DNA of 64,000 nt from positions 372,001-436,000 of the forward strand of contig NZ_JAHCBF010000002.1 in assembly GCF_018398395.1 (NCBI RefSeq), written 5' to 3'. The stretch's first letter is position 1. Every line of letters starts with the position of its first letter. A program made the position numbers and the translations under genes. This document shows positions 18,079 through 27,520 of the stretch, piece after piece. This DNA comes from Croceicoccus gelatinilyticus. GTDB taxonomy: Bacteria > Pseudomonadota > Alphaproteobacteria > Sphingomonadales > Sphingomonadaceae. A model generated the notes under the pieces. The model searched no databases. It was given only the letters and a program-made list of their open reading frames with translations, and was not told where the DNA came from.

Positions 18079-20814
18079 ATGAGCGAGACCAGCAACACGA
18101 ATGCCGAAACCGGCACCGATACGCAGATGGCCAAGACCTTCGACCCGGCCGGGATCGAGGCGAAGTGGTTTGCCCATTGGGAAAGCGAAGGGCTGTTCCG
18201 CCCCGAACGCCCCGATGCGGCCCCCTTCACGATCGTGAACCCGCCGCCGAACGTCACCGGCAGCCTGCACATCGGCCACGCGCTGGACAACACGCTTCAG
18301 GACATCGTGATCCGGTACGAGCGCATGCGCGGCAAGGACGCGCTGTGGGTCGTGGGCACCGACCACGCGGGCATCGCAACGCAGATGGTGGTGGAGCGCA
18401 ACCTCAACTCGCAAGGGATCAAGCGCACCGACATGACGCGCGAGCAGTTCCTCGAACATGTCTGGGAATGGAAGGGCCAGTCGGGCGGCACGATCACGCG
18501 CCAGCTGCGCCGCCTTGGCTGTTCGATGGACTGGAGCCGCGAGCAGTTCACCATGGACCCGCACTTCACGAAGGCCGTGCTCAAGGTCTTCGTCGATCTC
18601 TACAACAAGGGCCTCATCTACCGCGACAAGCGGCTGGTGAACTGGGACCCGGCGCTCAAGACCGCGATCTCCGACCTCGAGGTCGAGACCCGCGAGGTTC
18701 AGGGCGGCTTCTGGCACTTCCGATATCCGCTGGCGGACGGCGTTACGCTGGATAACGGTCAGGACTTTATCGAGGTCGCGACCACGCGCCCCGAAACGAT
18801 GCTGGCCGACATGGCCGTGGCCGTGCACCCCGACGACGATCGCTACAAGTCGGTCATCGGCAAGGACATCCTCCAGCCGATCACGGGCCGCCGCTTCAAG
18901 GTCGTCGCCGACGAACACGCCGATCCCGAACTGGGTTCGGGCGCGGTGAAGATCACGCCGGGGCATGACTTCAACGACTTCGACGTCGGCAAGCGCGCCG
19001 GCATCGCGCCGGGCGAAATGCTCAACATGCTCGATGGCGATGCGCGCGTGGTGCAGACGGCTGACGGTCTGGTGCCCGAGAACTATCTCGGGCAGGACCG
19101 GTTCGAGGCGCGCGACATGGTCGTGGCCGAAATGAAGGCGCTCGGCTTCCTGATCCCGCACGTGGTGAAGGACAAGGAAGGCAACGAAACCGAACACGAC
19201 GCCGAACCCCGCACGATCCAGACGCCTTATGGCGACCGTGGCGGCGTGGTCATCGAACCGTGGCTGACCGACCAGTGGTACGTCGATGCCGAGACTTTGG
19301 CGCAGCCGCCGATGCAGGCGGTGCGCGACGGGCGCATCGAGATCGTGCCCAAGACTTGGGAAAAGACCTTCTTCAACTGGATGGAAAACATCCAGCCGTG
19401 GTGCGTCTCGCGCCAGCTTTGGTGGGGGCACCAGATTCCGGCGTGGTATGCCGAGGACGGCGAAGTCTTCGTCGCCGAGAGCGAGGAAGAAGCGCAGGCA
19501 CTGGCCGGCAACAAGTCGCTGGCCCGCGATCCCGACGTGCTCGACACGTGGTTCTCCTCCGCGCTCTGGCCTTTCGCCACGCTCGGCTGGCCCGACGATA
19601 CGGCGCTCGTGAAGAAGCACTACCCGAACGACCTGCTCGTCTCCGGCTTCGACATCCTGTTCTTTTGGGACGCGCGCATGGCGATGCAAGGGATGGAGTT
19701 CATGGGCGAGGTTCCGTGGAAGAAGCTCTATCTCCATGGCCTCGTCCGTGCCGCTGACGGCGCGAAGATGTCGAAGTCCAAGGGCAACGTCGTCGACCCG
19801 CTCGGCCTCATCGACCAGTACGGCGCCGATGCGCTGCGCTTCTTCATGGCCGCCATGGAAAGCCAAGGCCGCGACGTGAAGATGGATGAAAAGCGCGTCG
19901 AGGGTTACCGCAACTTCGCCACCAAGCTGTGGAACGCGGCGCGCTTCTGCCAGTCCAATGGCATCGGCGCATCAGGCACGCTGGCGGCCCCTGCGGCGAG
20001 CAGCGCGGTCAACAAGTGGATCGTCGGCGAAGTCGTCGAAACCGCGGCCGAGCTCGACAAGGCGATGGCCGACCTGCGCTTCGATGCGGCAGCGAACATC
20101 ACCTACCACTTCGTCTGGGACCAGTTCTGCGACTGGTACATCGAACTGGTGAAGGGCAACTTCGACGAGGAAACCAAGGCAGTCGCCGGCTGGGTGCTCG
20201 ACCAGATCCTCGTCATGCTGCACCCGTTCATGCCGTTCATCACCGAGGAACTGTGGCACGCACAGGCCGCCGCCTCGGGCACGACGCGCCCGTATGAACT
20301 GATCGTCGCCAAGTGGCCCGAACCTGACGCCAGCGTCGATGCCGACGCCAAGGCCGAGGTCGAGTGGCTGATCGCTCTCACCTCCGCACTGCGCACAGCG
20401 AAGAACGAACTCGGCCTCGCGCCGGGTGCAAAGCTGGAGGCTTGGCTGACCAGCACGGCAGGGCCGGCACACGGCATCATTGAACGCAACTTCCCCGCGA
20501 TCGACCGCGTGGCGCGGCTTTCCGCCGTCCACTTCGGCGAAGCGCCGGCAGGGGCCGCGATGCAGGTCAACGTGGGCGACGACATTTTCGTCGTCCCGCT
20601 CGAAGGCCTGATCGATGTCGAGGCCGAGAAGGCCCGCCTCACCAAGGCGCGCGAGGCTTCGATGAAGGAAGCCAAATCGCTCGAAGGCCGCCTGTCGAAC
20701 CCCAAGTTCGTCGAGAAGGCCAAGCCCGAAGCGGTCGAAAAGGCCCGCGCAGACCACGCGCACCACGCCGCCGAAGTCGAACGGCTGGGCGCTGCATTGG
20801 CGCGGCTGGGCTAA
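18079..20814 (+). CDS. valS: Valyl-tRNA synthetase
   Basis: Class Ia aminoacyl-tRNA synthetase charging tRNA(Val). 911 residues. HIGH motif at [15 protein letters not shown] (about residue 65), the CP1 editing domain (about 190-410) with TTRPETML and [17 protein letters not shown] in [14 protein letters not shown], an anticodon-binding helical domain, and the C-terminal coiled-coil arm (about 845-911) typical of ValRS. The start at 18079 gives MSETSNT; the frame is open far upstream but would overlap mlaE on the other strand. Followed after six bases by queE. Confidence 0.97.
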   Translation: MSETSNTNAETGTDTQMAKTFDPAGIEAKWFAHWESEGLFRPERPDAAPFTIVNPPPNVTGSLHIGHALDNTLQDIVIRYERMRGKDALWVVGTDHAGIATQMVVERNLNSQGIKRTDMTREQFLEHVWEWKGQSGGTITRQLRRLGCSMDWSREQFTMDPHFTKAVLKVFVDLYNKGLIYRDKRLVNWDPALKTAISDLEVETREVQGGFWHFRYPLADGVTLDNGQDFIEVATTRPETMLADMAVAVHPDDDRYKSVIGKDILQPITGRRFKVVADEHADPELGSGAVKITPGHDFNDFDVGKRAGIAPGEMLNMLDGDARVVQTADGLVPENYLGQDRFEARDMVVAEMKALGFLIPHVVKDKEGNETEHDAEPRTIQTPYGDRGGVVIEPWLTDQWYVDAETLAQPPMQAVRDGRIEIVPKTWEKTFFNWMENIQPWCVSRQLWWGHQIPAWYAEDGEVFVAESEEEAQALAGNKSLARDPDVLDTWFSSALWPFATLGWPDDTALVKKHYPNDLLVSGFDILFFWDARMAMQGMEFMGEVPWKKLYLHGLVRAADGAKMSKSKGNVVDPLGLIDQYGADALRFFMAAMESQGRDVKMDEKRVEGYRNFATKLWNAARFCQSNGIGASGTLAAPAASSAVNKWIVGEVVETAAELDKAMADLRFDAAANITYHFVWDQFCDWYIELVKGNFDEETKAVAGWVLDQILVMLHPFMPFITEELWHAQAAASGTTRPYELIVAKWPEPDASVDADAKAEVEWLIALTSALRTAKNELGLAPGAKLEAWLTSTAGPAHGIIERNFPAIDRVARLSAVHFGEAPAGAAMQVNVGDDIFVVPLEGLIDVEAEKARLTKAREASMKEAKSLEGRLSNPKFVEKAKPEAVEKARADHAHHAAEVERLGAALARLG

Positions 20815-20820
20815 GGGAAG

Positions 20821-21555
20821 ATGTCTCTCACGCTCGCCACCGACGATACGGGCGGGCCGGAGATTTTCGCCTCGCTGCAAGGCGAAGGGCCGTCGGTCGG
20901 GCGGCCCGTCGCTTTCGTGCGGCTGTCGCGGTGCAACCTTGCCTGCCAGTGGTGCGACACGGCCTACACGTGGCGTTTCGAAGGCGACAACAGGCCGCAC
21001 CGCGACGACGTGGCATTCGATCGCAAGGCCAATCAGGTCACACTGGACGAGGCTGACGTGGCGGAACGGATCGCCGCGCTGGGTCAGGACCGGCTCGTCA
21101 TCACCGGCGGCGAGCCGCTGCTGCAAGGTTCGGCGCTGGCCAAGATGCTGGAGCATTTGCCCGACATACAGGTCGAGATCGAGACCAACGGCACGGTAAA
21201 GCCCCCTGCCCGCCTCGACGTGCGGGTGGACCAGTACAACGTCAGCCCGAAACTGGCGCATAGCGGCAACCCTGCCGACCTCGCTCTCATCCCCGGGATG
21301 CTCGACTTCTGGGCGGATGATCCGCGCGCCTTCCTGAAATTCGTGGTGGCGAGCCCCAGCGATCTGGACGAGGTCACGGCGCTGATCGAAAAGCATCGGC
21401 ACCCCCGGGACCGCGTCTATGTCATGCCCGAAGGCACCGACAGTTCGACCCTGCGGGAACGTGAGGCATGGCTGTCCGCCGCAGCGCTGGAACGCGGCCT
21501 CAGGATGACCGACCGGTTGCACATCCATCTCTATGGCGACACGCGGGGCACCTGA
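20821..21555 (+). CDS. queE: 7-carboxy-7-deazaguanine synthase (radical SAM)
   Basis: 244 residues. Converts 6-carboxytetrahydropterin to 7-carboxy-7-deazaguanine in queuosine biosynthesis. The N-terminal FASLQGEGPSVGRPVAFVRL is typical of QueE, and the cluster-binding motif is CNLACQWC (CX3CX2C). The SAM-binding GGEP is in LVITGGEPLLQ, with further hallmarks ETNGT and QYNVSPKL. No other queuosine genes are visible here. It follows valS by 6 bases and its stop overlaps the methyltransferase start, so the three may be co-transcribed. Confidence 0.93.
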   Translation: MSLTLATDDTGGPEIFASLQGEGPSVGRPVAFVRLSRCNLACQWCDTAYTWRFEGDNRPHRDDVAFDRKANQVTLDEADVAERIAALGQDRLVITGGEPLLQGSALAKMLEHLPDIQVEIETNGTVKPPARLDVRVDQYNVSPKLAHSGNPADLALIPGMLDFWADDPRAFLKFVVASPSDLDEVTALIEKHRHPRDRVYVMPEGTDSSTLREREAWLSAAALERGLRMTDRLHIHLYGDTRGT

Positions 21556-22298
21556 TGCCCCTCACCCGCGCCGAAATCTCTGCCATTGCCCATAGCGACC
21601 ACCCCGTCGCCTGCCCGTTGTTCGAAAGCACGGTCGAGATGCTGGTCGAAAAGCTGGCTTTGACAGCGGGGGCACGTGTGCTCGATATCGGCTGCGGGCC
21701 CGGTGTCTGGCTTGATTTCGTGACGCGCGGTCGCCGTGTGGATGCAACCGGCGTCGATCTTGCCGCCCCGTCACTTCAGATGGCGCAAGCGCGGCTGGAA
21801 GGACGCGGGGCAGCCCTGATCGAACAAGATGCACGCAGCTTCCTTGACGCCGGCCCGCCTGCCTTCGACGCCATCCTGTGCAACGGATCCAGCCACGCGC
21901 TGGGCGGTTTCCAGCCGATGCTCGCGGCGATACGCAATTCGCTGATGTCCGGCGGCAAGGCGCTGGTGTCCGATGGTTTCTGGACAGTTCCGCCCACGCC
22001 CGAGGCTCTCGCCGCACTGGACGGGACCGAGGACGAATTCCCCGATCTCGCCGGATTGAAACACCGGGCCGAAGCGGCCGGGTTCGCAATCGAGAAGTGT
22101 CACGTAAGCACTGCCGAAGAGTGGGATGACTACGAAGAAAGCTGGTGCGGCGCGTTGGAACGCCATGCTGATGAGCAGGCGATGAGCGACGCGGACCGAA
22201 AAACGATCCGCGAAACTGCGGCCAGCCACCGCGCCGCCTACGAGGACGGCTATCGCAACGTGCTGGGATTTGCTGCGCTCATTCTGCGGGCCGTCTGA
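21555..22298 (+). CDS. Class I SAM-dependent methyltransferase
   Basis: 247 residues. Motif I is VLDIGCGPGVWLDFVT, followed by the acidic residue after the second strand in ATGVDLAAPSLQMAQARL, motif II-like AILCNGSSHALGGF and a post-motif strand GGKALVSDGFW. A helical C-terminal region (about 175-235) is rich in Glu and Asp. This is the fold of small-molecule methyltransferases; the substrate is not evident. The ATG shares one base with the queE stop, so it is translationally coupled to QueE, but no functional tie is known to me. Confidence 0.85.
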   Translation: MPLTRAEISAIAHSDHPVACPLFESTVEMLVEKLALTAGARVLDIGCGPGVWLDFVTRGRRVDATGVDLAAPSLQMAQARLEGRGAALIEQDARSFLDAGPPAFDAILCNGSSHALGGFQPMLAAIRNSLMSGGKALVSDGFWTVPPTPEALAALDGTEDEFPDLAGLKHRAEAAGFAIEKCHVSTAEEWDDYEESWCGALERHADEQAMSDADRKTIRETAASHRAAYEDGYRNVLGFAALILRAV

Positions 22299-22316
22299 AA
22301 GCCAAACGGGTACCGC

Positions 22317-22355
22317 CCAAAACAAAAGCGGCGCCCTTCACGTGAAGGGCGCCGC
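22317..22355 (-). terminator. Terminator after the acidic lipoprotein gene
   Basis: A perfect 28-base palindrome at 22328-22355 (stem core GGCGCCCTTCA) is followed on the minus strand by TTTTGTTTT. The T-tract lies on the minus-strand side, so it serves the 85-aa gene; it may also slow transcripts from the methyltransferase. Confidence 0.85.
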
Positions 22356-22393
22356 CATGTCGTCAGTTCGGCACCAGGTGCCGGACCGTGTGC

Positions 22394-22651
22394 TTATTCA
22401 GCAGCGTCGACCATGTCTTCGGCTTCGTCGCCAGCTTCGCCCATTGCGTCGGCTTCGGCGTCAAGAGCTTCTTCAGCTGCTTCGTCGCCCTGTGCTTCGG
22501 CAAGGTCAGCCTGCTCTTCAAGCAGGTCTTCCTGCGATTCGTAGGCCTGTTCGGTCACATCTTCCTGAGCTTCCTGTTCGCTTTCAGCGCAAGCGCCCAG
22601 AGCAAGGAAAGCAGCAGCCGATGCGGCGAGAGTCACGGTCTTGAACTTCAT
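22394..22651 (-). CDS. Small, highly acidic lipoprotein
   Basis: 85 residues. Signal MKFKTVTLAASAAAFLALGAC has a lipobox LGAC with Cys at residue 21. The mature ~64 residues are almost entirely Glu, Asp, Ala and Gln in heptad-like order (EEQADLAEAQGDEAAEEAL), so an extended helix or coiled coil is likely, reminiscent of Lpp-type stalks, though no C-terminal lysine is present. The ATG at 22651 has GGGGAA upstream; a TTG one codon earlier is rejected. Similar small acidic lipoproteins occur in sphingomonads; the function is unknown. Confidence 0.8.
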   Translation of the reverse strand: MKFKTVTLAASAAAFLALGACAESEQEAQEDVTEQAYESQEDLLEEQADLAEAQGDEAAEEALDAEADAMGEAGDEAEDMVDAAE

Positions 22652-22826
22652 CAATATTCCCCTTCAAGGTGCCGGTATTGGCAGTCACGCACGCGGCAAG
22701 CAGATTCCCACTTCACCCCGCGCAGGTTAGTGCCCCAACGATCATCTCGCGCAGATGTTTCGCAACTTCCGAAATTTTTTTGCCGGAAGCGTTTTAAGGA
22801 CCTGATTGCCACCGGCCGCGCTGGGC

Positions 22827-23387
22827 TTATCCCGAAGTGTCGAACATGGCAGTCGCGATGACCTGCACACGGTCCACCCTCTGCCCGGGCGAATCCGCAC
22901 GGCTCACCACCATCGAAAAACGGGCATCCTCGCGGTTTTTAAAGGTCGTCGAGACCATGTCACCATGCCGGTCATCATCCATCTTCTCCCACCGGAGAAG
23001 GAACTCGTCGCCGCTCAGGACGGTCTCGACAAAGGGTTGCAGATCGCTGCCGCCGCCGCCGGTGATGTGACACATCGGAAGCCGGTCGGACACGACGAGG
23101 ATGAAGCCTGCATCATCAGTCGAGTTGATCCGCCAGTAGTGGTTGCCCGCGCGCAACCCTTCGGGAGGAAGTGCAGCTTCGTTGACCGATTTGACCAGCC
23201 CCATGCGATTGCCAAGCCCGACCGTGGCAACGAACGGCTCCACGCCATCGGCCCAGCTTGCCGGATTGAGAACCCATTCCTCGCAACCACGAAGCGAACC
23301 GGCAAAACCCTGCTCCAGCGGTGCTTCAGCTTGTGCCGGAACTGCCAGAGCAAGCCCCACGAATGCGGCGCCAATGCGTTTAATCAT
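22827..23387 (-). CDS. Secreted protein of unknown function
   Basis: 186 residues. N-terminal signal peptide with a likely cleavage after AQA (about residue 20). The mature part has two Cys (RGCEEW and PMCHIT) that could bond, a Gly-rich loop ITGGGGSDLQP and beta-like strands. No family is recognised with confidence. It reads from its own region and is followed only by a weak hairpin near 22766-22789. Periplasmic location is inferred. Confidence 0.75.
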   Translation of the reverse strand: MIKRIGAAFVGLALAVPAQAEAPLEQGFAGSLRGCEEWVLNPASWADGVEPFVATVGLGNRMGLVKSVNEAALPPEGLRAGNHYWRINSTDDAGFILVVSDRLPMCHITGGGGSDLQPFVETVLSGDEFLLRWEKMDDDRHGDMVSTTFKNREDARFSMVVSRADSPGQRVDRVQVIATAMFDTSG

Positions 23388-23710
23388 CTATAATCCCTCG
23401 ACTACTTGCCCGGACGTTAGGAGAGAGACCAGATTTCCGCCACGCCAATCTTCACGGGGCCAAACCTTCCTCATGCGATGTCGGGCGGACGCTACAGATG
23501 TCGGGAGAAAGCGTTTTCCTACACCACCTCACACCGCCATGATGCGCTCTGTTCTTTGCCATCGTCGGATCGCGGCCCACCTGTCATCCTGATCGGACAG
23601 GCCGAACTCACGGGTTTCAGCAGGATTTCAGGGAACATGCAGGGTGACAGGGTGTAACCTTTGTCACCCACTGCCAACATCCGTTCGGGGGCTGCGGGTC
23701 GAACGTACGA
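23388..23710. other. 323-bp gene-free stretch with a hairpin
   Basis: No coding region is supported. It contains two copies of GATGTCGGG about 20 bases apart near 23475-23505. It also contains a hairpin at 23642-23669 with arms GGGTGACA and TGTCACCC and an inner GGT/ACC step, just beyond the stop of the 427-aa gene. The hairpin may end that transcript although no T-run follows. Confidence 0.5.
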
Positions 23711-24994
23711 TCAGAAACAGCCGACGTTCGCCTCCCATGCATCCCATGCCCGCTGCCCATAGGCGCGATAGCCAGCAAGGCCCATCTCGCCCAGTTTCAC
23801 CGCAAGGTCTTCGGAAAATTCGCCGCTTTTGTCGCAATAGAGGCTGTTCGATCCAGCGGTCGAAAACTTCATCTTGTGCGCCAGTTCGCAGCCAGCGCCG
23901 AAAGCCTTGATCGCATCACCAAGGTCATCTCTCGAATTGCCGATCTGCAGCCGCTCGCCAGTCTTGCGGCAGGCGAGTAATTCATCGCCCTTCCACACGA
24001 TCTGCTTGGGAGGCGCAGGCGGAGCGGACTTCCTGCCAACCGGTACTGCCTTTCGGGTCACTCCGGAGGCGGAGGGCGCGTCGGTCGAAGGCGTGCCCGC
24101 CGATGTCTCTTCCTGGGCAGGTTGCGGGGCCTGTTTCGCCATGCTCTCGCGCAGCTTCTGGCGATAGCCTTGTTCGAACGCCTCGTTCTGGCGCGCCTGA
24201 AGCTCGGCCTCGCGCTGCATCGCGTCGCGCTGGGCGAAGAGGTCTCCCATCATCTGTTCGTCACTTTGCCGCTTGCGCTCGGCCTCGATCCGTGAGGCAG
24301 CGGCCTGACGGGCCAAACGGTCCGAAAGTTCGCGATTTGCCGCTGCGATCTCGGCCTTGCTGCGCGCCACTGCGGCCTTCTCCCTTTCGGTCTGGGCCCA
24401 CATCCTCTCGTCCTGCTGTTTTTCGACCTGCTTCGGCGTCAGGCCGTTGCTGTCGAGCGCGTCAAGCGGGGCGCCAGCCGCCTCGATCCTCGTGCTGAGC
24501 GACGAGAAGAAGCCGTAGCTGCCGTGATAGCCGTATCTGCCGAATTGCAGATAGGCCGAGTAGTGATGCGCTGCCGTGGCAAGACCTCTGCTGACGTAGT
24601 GATGAAACGTGCCGGTATAGTTGCGCGTCGTCTGCGTCAGGGCGAGATTGTAGGGGTTGAGGATGATCTCGAAAATCTCATCCCGATCGGTCATCACGGC
24701 CAGCATCATGATGTCCTGCATGGCAATGCCATCGATGCTGTCCTGCTCGAACGCTCCGGCATCGGCCATCTGGCGAAGACGCGGAAGATCCTGCGCATCG
24801 AGCGCGGCCTTGACGTCTGCGAAGCTGATCGATGCGGCGGCCGTGGCGCTGGGCAGGCCGCCGGGTCCGTTCTGCGCGGCAGCGGGAGTTGCCGATACTG
24901 CCTGCGCCACGAGAAGTGCCATTGCAGCACCTGTCGCAAGGCCCCTGCCAGGATCGCCTCTTCGCGCCTTGAAGCTGAATCGTGAATTTCGCAT
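23711..24994 (-). CDS. Secreted repeat and coiled-coil protein, unknown function
   Basis: 427 residues. Basic N-terminus and signal peptide with cleavage probably after AAA near residue 40. Residues ~55-190 look like degenerate ankyrin-type helices (ISFADVKAALDAQDLPRLRQM, then IMMLAVMTDRDEIFEIIL, then GAPLDALDSNGLTPKQ). Residues ~190-290 are a long Glu/Arg/Gln-rich coiled coil. A Pro/Ser/Thr linker follows, and a C-terminal ~85-residue domain contains four Cys (LLACRK, GAGCEL, LYCDK, NVGCF) suited to two disulfides. It is upstream of nothing obviously related; the HerA-like gene lies behind it on the same strand. Confidence 0.75.
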   Translation of the reverse strand: MRNSRFSFKARRGDPGRGLATGAAMALLVAQAVSATPAAAQNGPGGLPSATAAASISFADVKAALDAQDLPRLRQMADAGAFEQDSIDGIAMQDIMMLAVMTDRDEIFEIILNPYNLALTQTTRNYTGTFHHYVSRGLATAAHHYSAYLQFGRYGYHGSYGFFSSLSTRIEAAGAPLDALDSNGLTPKQVEKQQDERMWAQTEREKAAVARSKAEIAAANRELSDRLARQAAASRIEAERKRQSDEQMMGDLFAQRDAMQREAELQARQNEAFEQGYRQKLRESMAKQAPQPAQEETSAGTPSTDAPSASGVTRKAVPVGRKSAPPAPPKQIVWKGDELLACRKTGERLQIGNSRDDLGDAIKAFGAGCELAHKMKFSTAGSNSLYCDKSGEFSEDLAVKLGEMGLAGYRAYGQRAWDAWEANVGCF

Positions 24995-25107
24995 GCGCCC
25001 CCGCCTTGCCGCAAATTGTCAGGCCGACGGGTCTGCCCACTGACTGACCCCAAGCCAAGGGCAAAAGCCAGCAATTCCAGATATTTCAGGAATTGTCAGG
25101 ATTGGCC

Positions 25108-25135
25108 GGGCGCTCCTCGCCAACCGGAGCGCGAG
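25108..25135. other. Hairpin between HerA-like gene and 427-aa gene
   Basis: GCGCTCC pairs with GGAGCGC across a nine-base loop. A second small hairpin (GGGGCA/TGCCCC) lies nearer the HerA-like stop at about 25165-25180. Neither has a clear T-tract, so they are weak terminator candidates for the HerA-like gene. Positions are approximate. Confidence 0.3.
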
Positions 25136-25213
25136 GCGACACCGGAAAGCAAGGAAACCAAGGGGGCAGATGCCCCGCCCGGCATTTTTGGATCTAAGCG
25201 GCCAGCGGCAGCA

Positions 25214-27415
25214 TCAACGATGCTGTGCGCGCCAGCGGGTGACGATGCGCTCGACGGCTTCTTCCTCGCCGCCGGTCTCGTTCCAAAGCTCGCTAAAGCT
25301 CGGGTCTTCGGATGCCGGACGCTTGCGTTCTTCAAGGTCGTCGAACGTCACGCGCATCGGGATCGCCGTACCTTCGCCGCAGACGATGCATTCGCGGTTG
25401 CGAAGCGCCGGGATGGTGTCGAGGAAGCCGCGCGCGCCTTCGGGCATGGCCGCTTTCACGAAGTCCTGGTCGCGTTCGTTATTGAGACGCATCGAAAGGA
25501 TGGTGCCGCACTGGGAAAGCACGCCTTCGGCAAGGTCCGACGGACGCTGCGTGATGAGGCCCAGCGAGATACCGTATTTACGGCCTTCCTTGGCGATACG
25601 CGACAGGATGCGGCCCACGCTCGACCTGTCGGCGTTCTTCTCGTTCGGCACGTAACGGTGCGCTTCTTCGCAGACCAGCAGGATCGGGCGCGTTTTTTCG
25701 TCGCGGCCCCAGATCGCGAAGTCGAACACCATGCGCGACAGCAGGGCGACCACGGTGCTGGTGATTTCCGACGGCACACCCGACACGTCGACGATCGAGA
25801 TCGGCGAACCGTTGCCCGGCAGGCGGAACAGGCGCTGGATGACTTCCTGCATCGTGTCGGCAACCAGCATGCCTGAGAACATGAACTGGTAGCGCGGGTC
25901 GGCCTTGATCTCGTCAATCTTGGTCTTCACGCGCAGGAACGGGGCGGTGTTGGTCGCCTTGTCGAGCTTGCCCATCTCGTCCTGGATCGCACCGGTCAGA
26001 TCCGACAGCAGGTAGGGAATGGGCGAATCGACGGTGAGGCGGCTCATGCCTTCGGCCATGCGGTTCTTCGAACGCGCCTTCAGCAGACACTTCGACAGGA
26101 TGTCCATGTCGGCCTGACGGTCGCTGCCTTCGTTGGTGATGAAGACTTCGCAGTGTTCCTCGAAGTTCATTAGCCAGTACGGCACCTTGAGGTTGCCGAC
26201 GTCGAAGATCTGGCCCGTCCCGCGGAAAGCGGCGGAATATTCGCCGTGGGGGTCGACCATCAGGATGTGGCCTTCGGGCGCAGCCTCGCAGATGCGGTGC
26301 AGGATCAGCGCGGCGCTGGTCGACTTACCGGTACCGGTCGAGCCCAGCAGCGCGAAGTGCTTGCCCAGCATGGCGTCGATATAGAGACCGGCGCGGATTT
26401 CCTTGGTCGGGAAGACTTTGCCGATCTGGATGTTGGAACGACCGTCCGAGGCGTAGACCTGGGCCAAGTCGGCGTTGGTCGCGGCGAACACTTCTGCACC
26501 CGGCACCGGGTAGTGCGTGATACCGCGGGTGAAGTTGCGGATGCGGCCAGTCAGCTTTTCTTCAGACCCTTCGCCGAGGAAGTCGATTTCCGCGATGATC
26601 TCGCCCGTCGCGCGGTCCAGCGTCTGGGTGCGGACCGAAGCGAGAAGCCAGACTTTGCCGACGCGGACCTTGATCTGCGACCCGACGAGGCCGGCAAGCT
26701 GGACCGAAGGATCGGCATCCTGCTGACATTCGACAAGGCGCTGTGCGTTGAGGCGGGCCTGCGACGAGGAACCGGCGATCTGCAGCACTTCGCCGATGGC
26801 CTTGTGCGATTCGGAACGGCGGTTTTCCGGCTCTTCCTCGTGCTCGTCATCGTCGTGCGAAGCGGCCTGTTCCTCCGGTTCGGGGTCAGGCTCGGGAGTG
26901 CGGGCGACTGGCGCGGGGGCCGGCGGTGCGGGCGGAAGCTCGTCACGCGGTTGGGGAGCAGGCGCATCGAAAGCGGGTTCGCGCGCCGTGAAATCGCTGG
27001 GCGGAAAGTCACTGGGCGGCGCAGGCGGCGTGACGGGGCGTTCAACCGGACTTTCAACGGGTGCCTCTGCCTTTACCGGCTCGGGCGCAGTGTCCGTTGC
27101 AGCCTCCGGGGACTGCGGCGGTGCGGGCGGCGCGACGGGACGGCCGCCACCGAAACCGGACGGCGGAGCGCCTGCGCCGAAACCTGCCGAAGGCGTGCCT
27201 GTGCCGAACCCGCTTGGCGGTGCGGGCGGTTCGGTGCTGGGAGGGGGCAGGTCGGGCGGCGAGGCGAAGCGCGCTTCGCCCACGGGCTTGGGAGCCTGCG
27301 CCTGCTGAGCGGCATCCTTCTCGTCACTGATCGAGCGACGTTCGCCGGGTCCTACCCGTTCGAACGGCTTGCGAAAGGGGTGACCACCGGGAAACCTGCT
27401 GCCCATATCGTTCAT
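25214..27415 (-). CDS. HerA-like (DUF87) ATPase with long disordered N-terminus
   Basis: 733 residues. The first ~200 are Pro/Ala/Gly/Glu-rich with repeated PPAPPS and SGFG units and an acidic patch (DDDEHEEEPE), so probably disordered. Residues ~225-330 resemble the HerA barrel (AGLVGSQIKVRVGKVWLLASV). The RecA-type ATPase core has Walker A GSTGTGKS (358-365), DPHGEY, Walker B ILLVCEEAH, and the sensor-like LGLITQRPSDLAEGVLSQC. This is the bacterial HerA/YjgR-like group of hexameric DNA translocases. No NurA nuclease is adjacent. The role could be DNA repair or defence, undetermined here. Confidence 0.88.
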   Translation of the reverse strand: MNDMGSRFPGGHPFRKPFERVGPGERRSISDEKDAAQQAQAPKPVGEARFASPPDLPPPSTEPPAPPSGFGTGTPSAGFGAGAPPSGFGGGRPVAPPAPPQSPEAATDTAPEPVKAEAPVESPVERPVTPPAPPSDFPPSDFTAREPAFDAPAPQPRDELPPAPPAPAPVARTPEPDPEPEEQAASHDDDEHEEEPENRRSESHKAIGEVLQIAGSSSQARLNAQRLVECQQDADPSVQLAGLVGSQIKVRVGKVWLLASVRTQTLDRATGEIIAEIDFLGEGSEEKLTGRIRNFTRGITHYPVPGAEVFAATNADLAQVYASDGRSNIQIGKVFPTKEIRAGLYIDAMLGKHFALLGSTGTGKSTSAALILHRICEAAPEGHILMVDPHGEYSAAFRGTGQIFDVGNLKVPYWLMNFEEHCEVFITNEGSDRQADMDILSKCLLKARSKNRMAEGMSRLTVDSPIPYLLSDLTGAIQDEMGKLDKATNTAPFLRVKTKIDEIKADPRYQFMFSGMLVADTMQEVIQRLFRLPGNGSPISIVDVSGVPSEITSTVVALLSRMVFDFAIWGRDEKTRPILLVCEEAHRYVPNEKNADRSSVGRILSRIAKEGRKYGISLGLITQRPSDLAEGVLSQCGTILSMRLNNERDQDFVKAAMPEGARGFLDTIPALRNRECIVCGEGTAIPMRVTFDDLEERKRPASEDPSFSELWNETGGEEEAVERIVTRWRAQHR

Positions 27416-27520
27416 GAACGCGCCTCATATGCCATCATGCGAAGTTGATCTTCGCGCAGGCATCCTAGGGCGACAGGGTTAACAGGCCGCTAAATTACCG
27501 ACCCGATATAACAGGTGCGA

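Noticed and set aside
17932-19866. Minus-strand 644-codon frame across valS
   Set aside because: Antisense of the valS reading frame with shadow-type composition (Arg, His, Val, Asp) and no recognisable domain.
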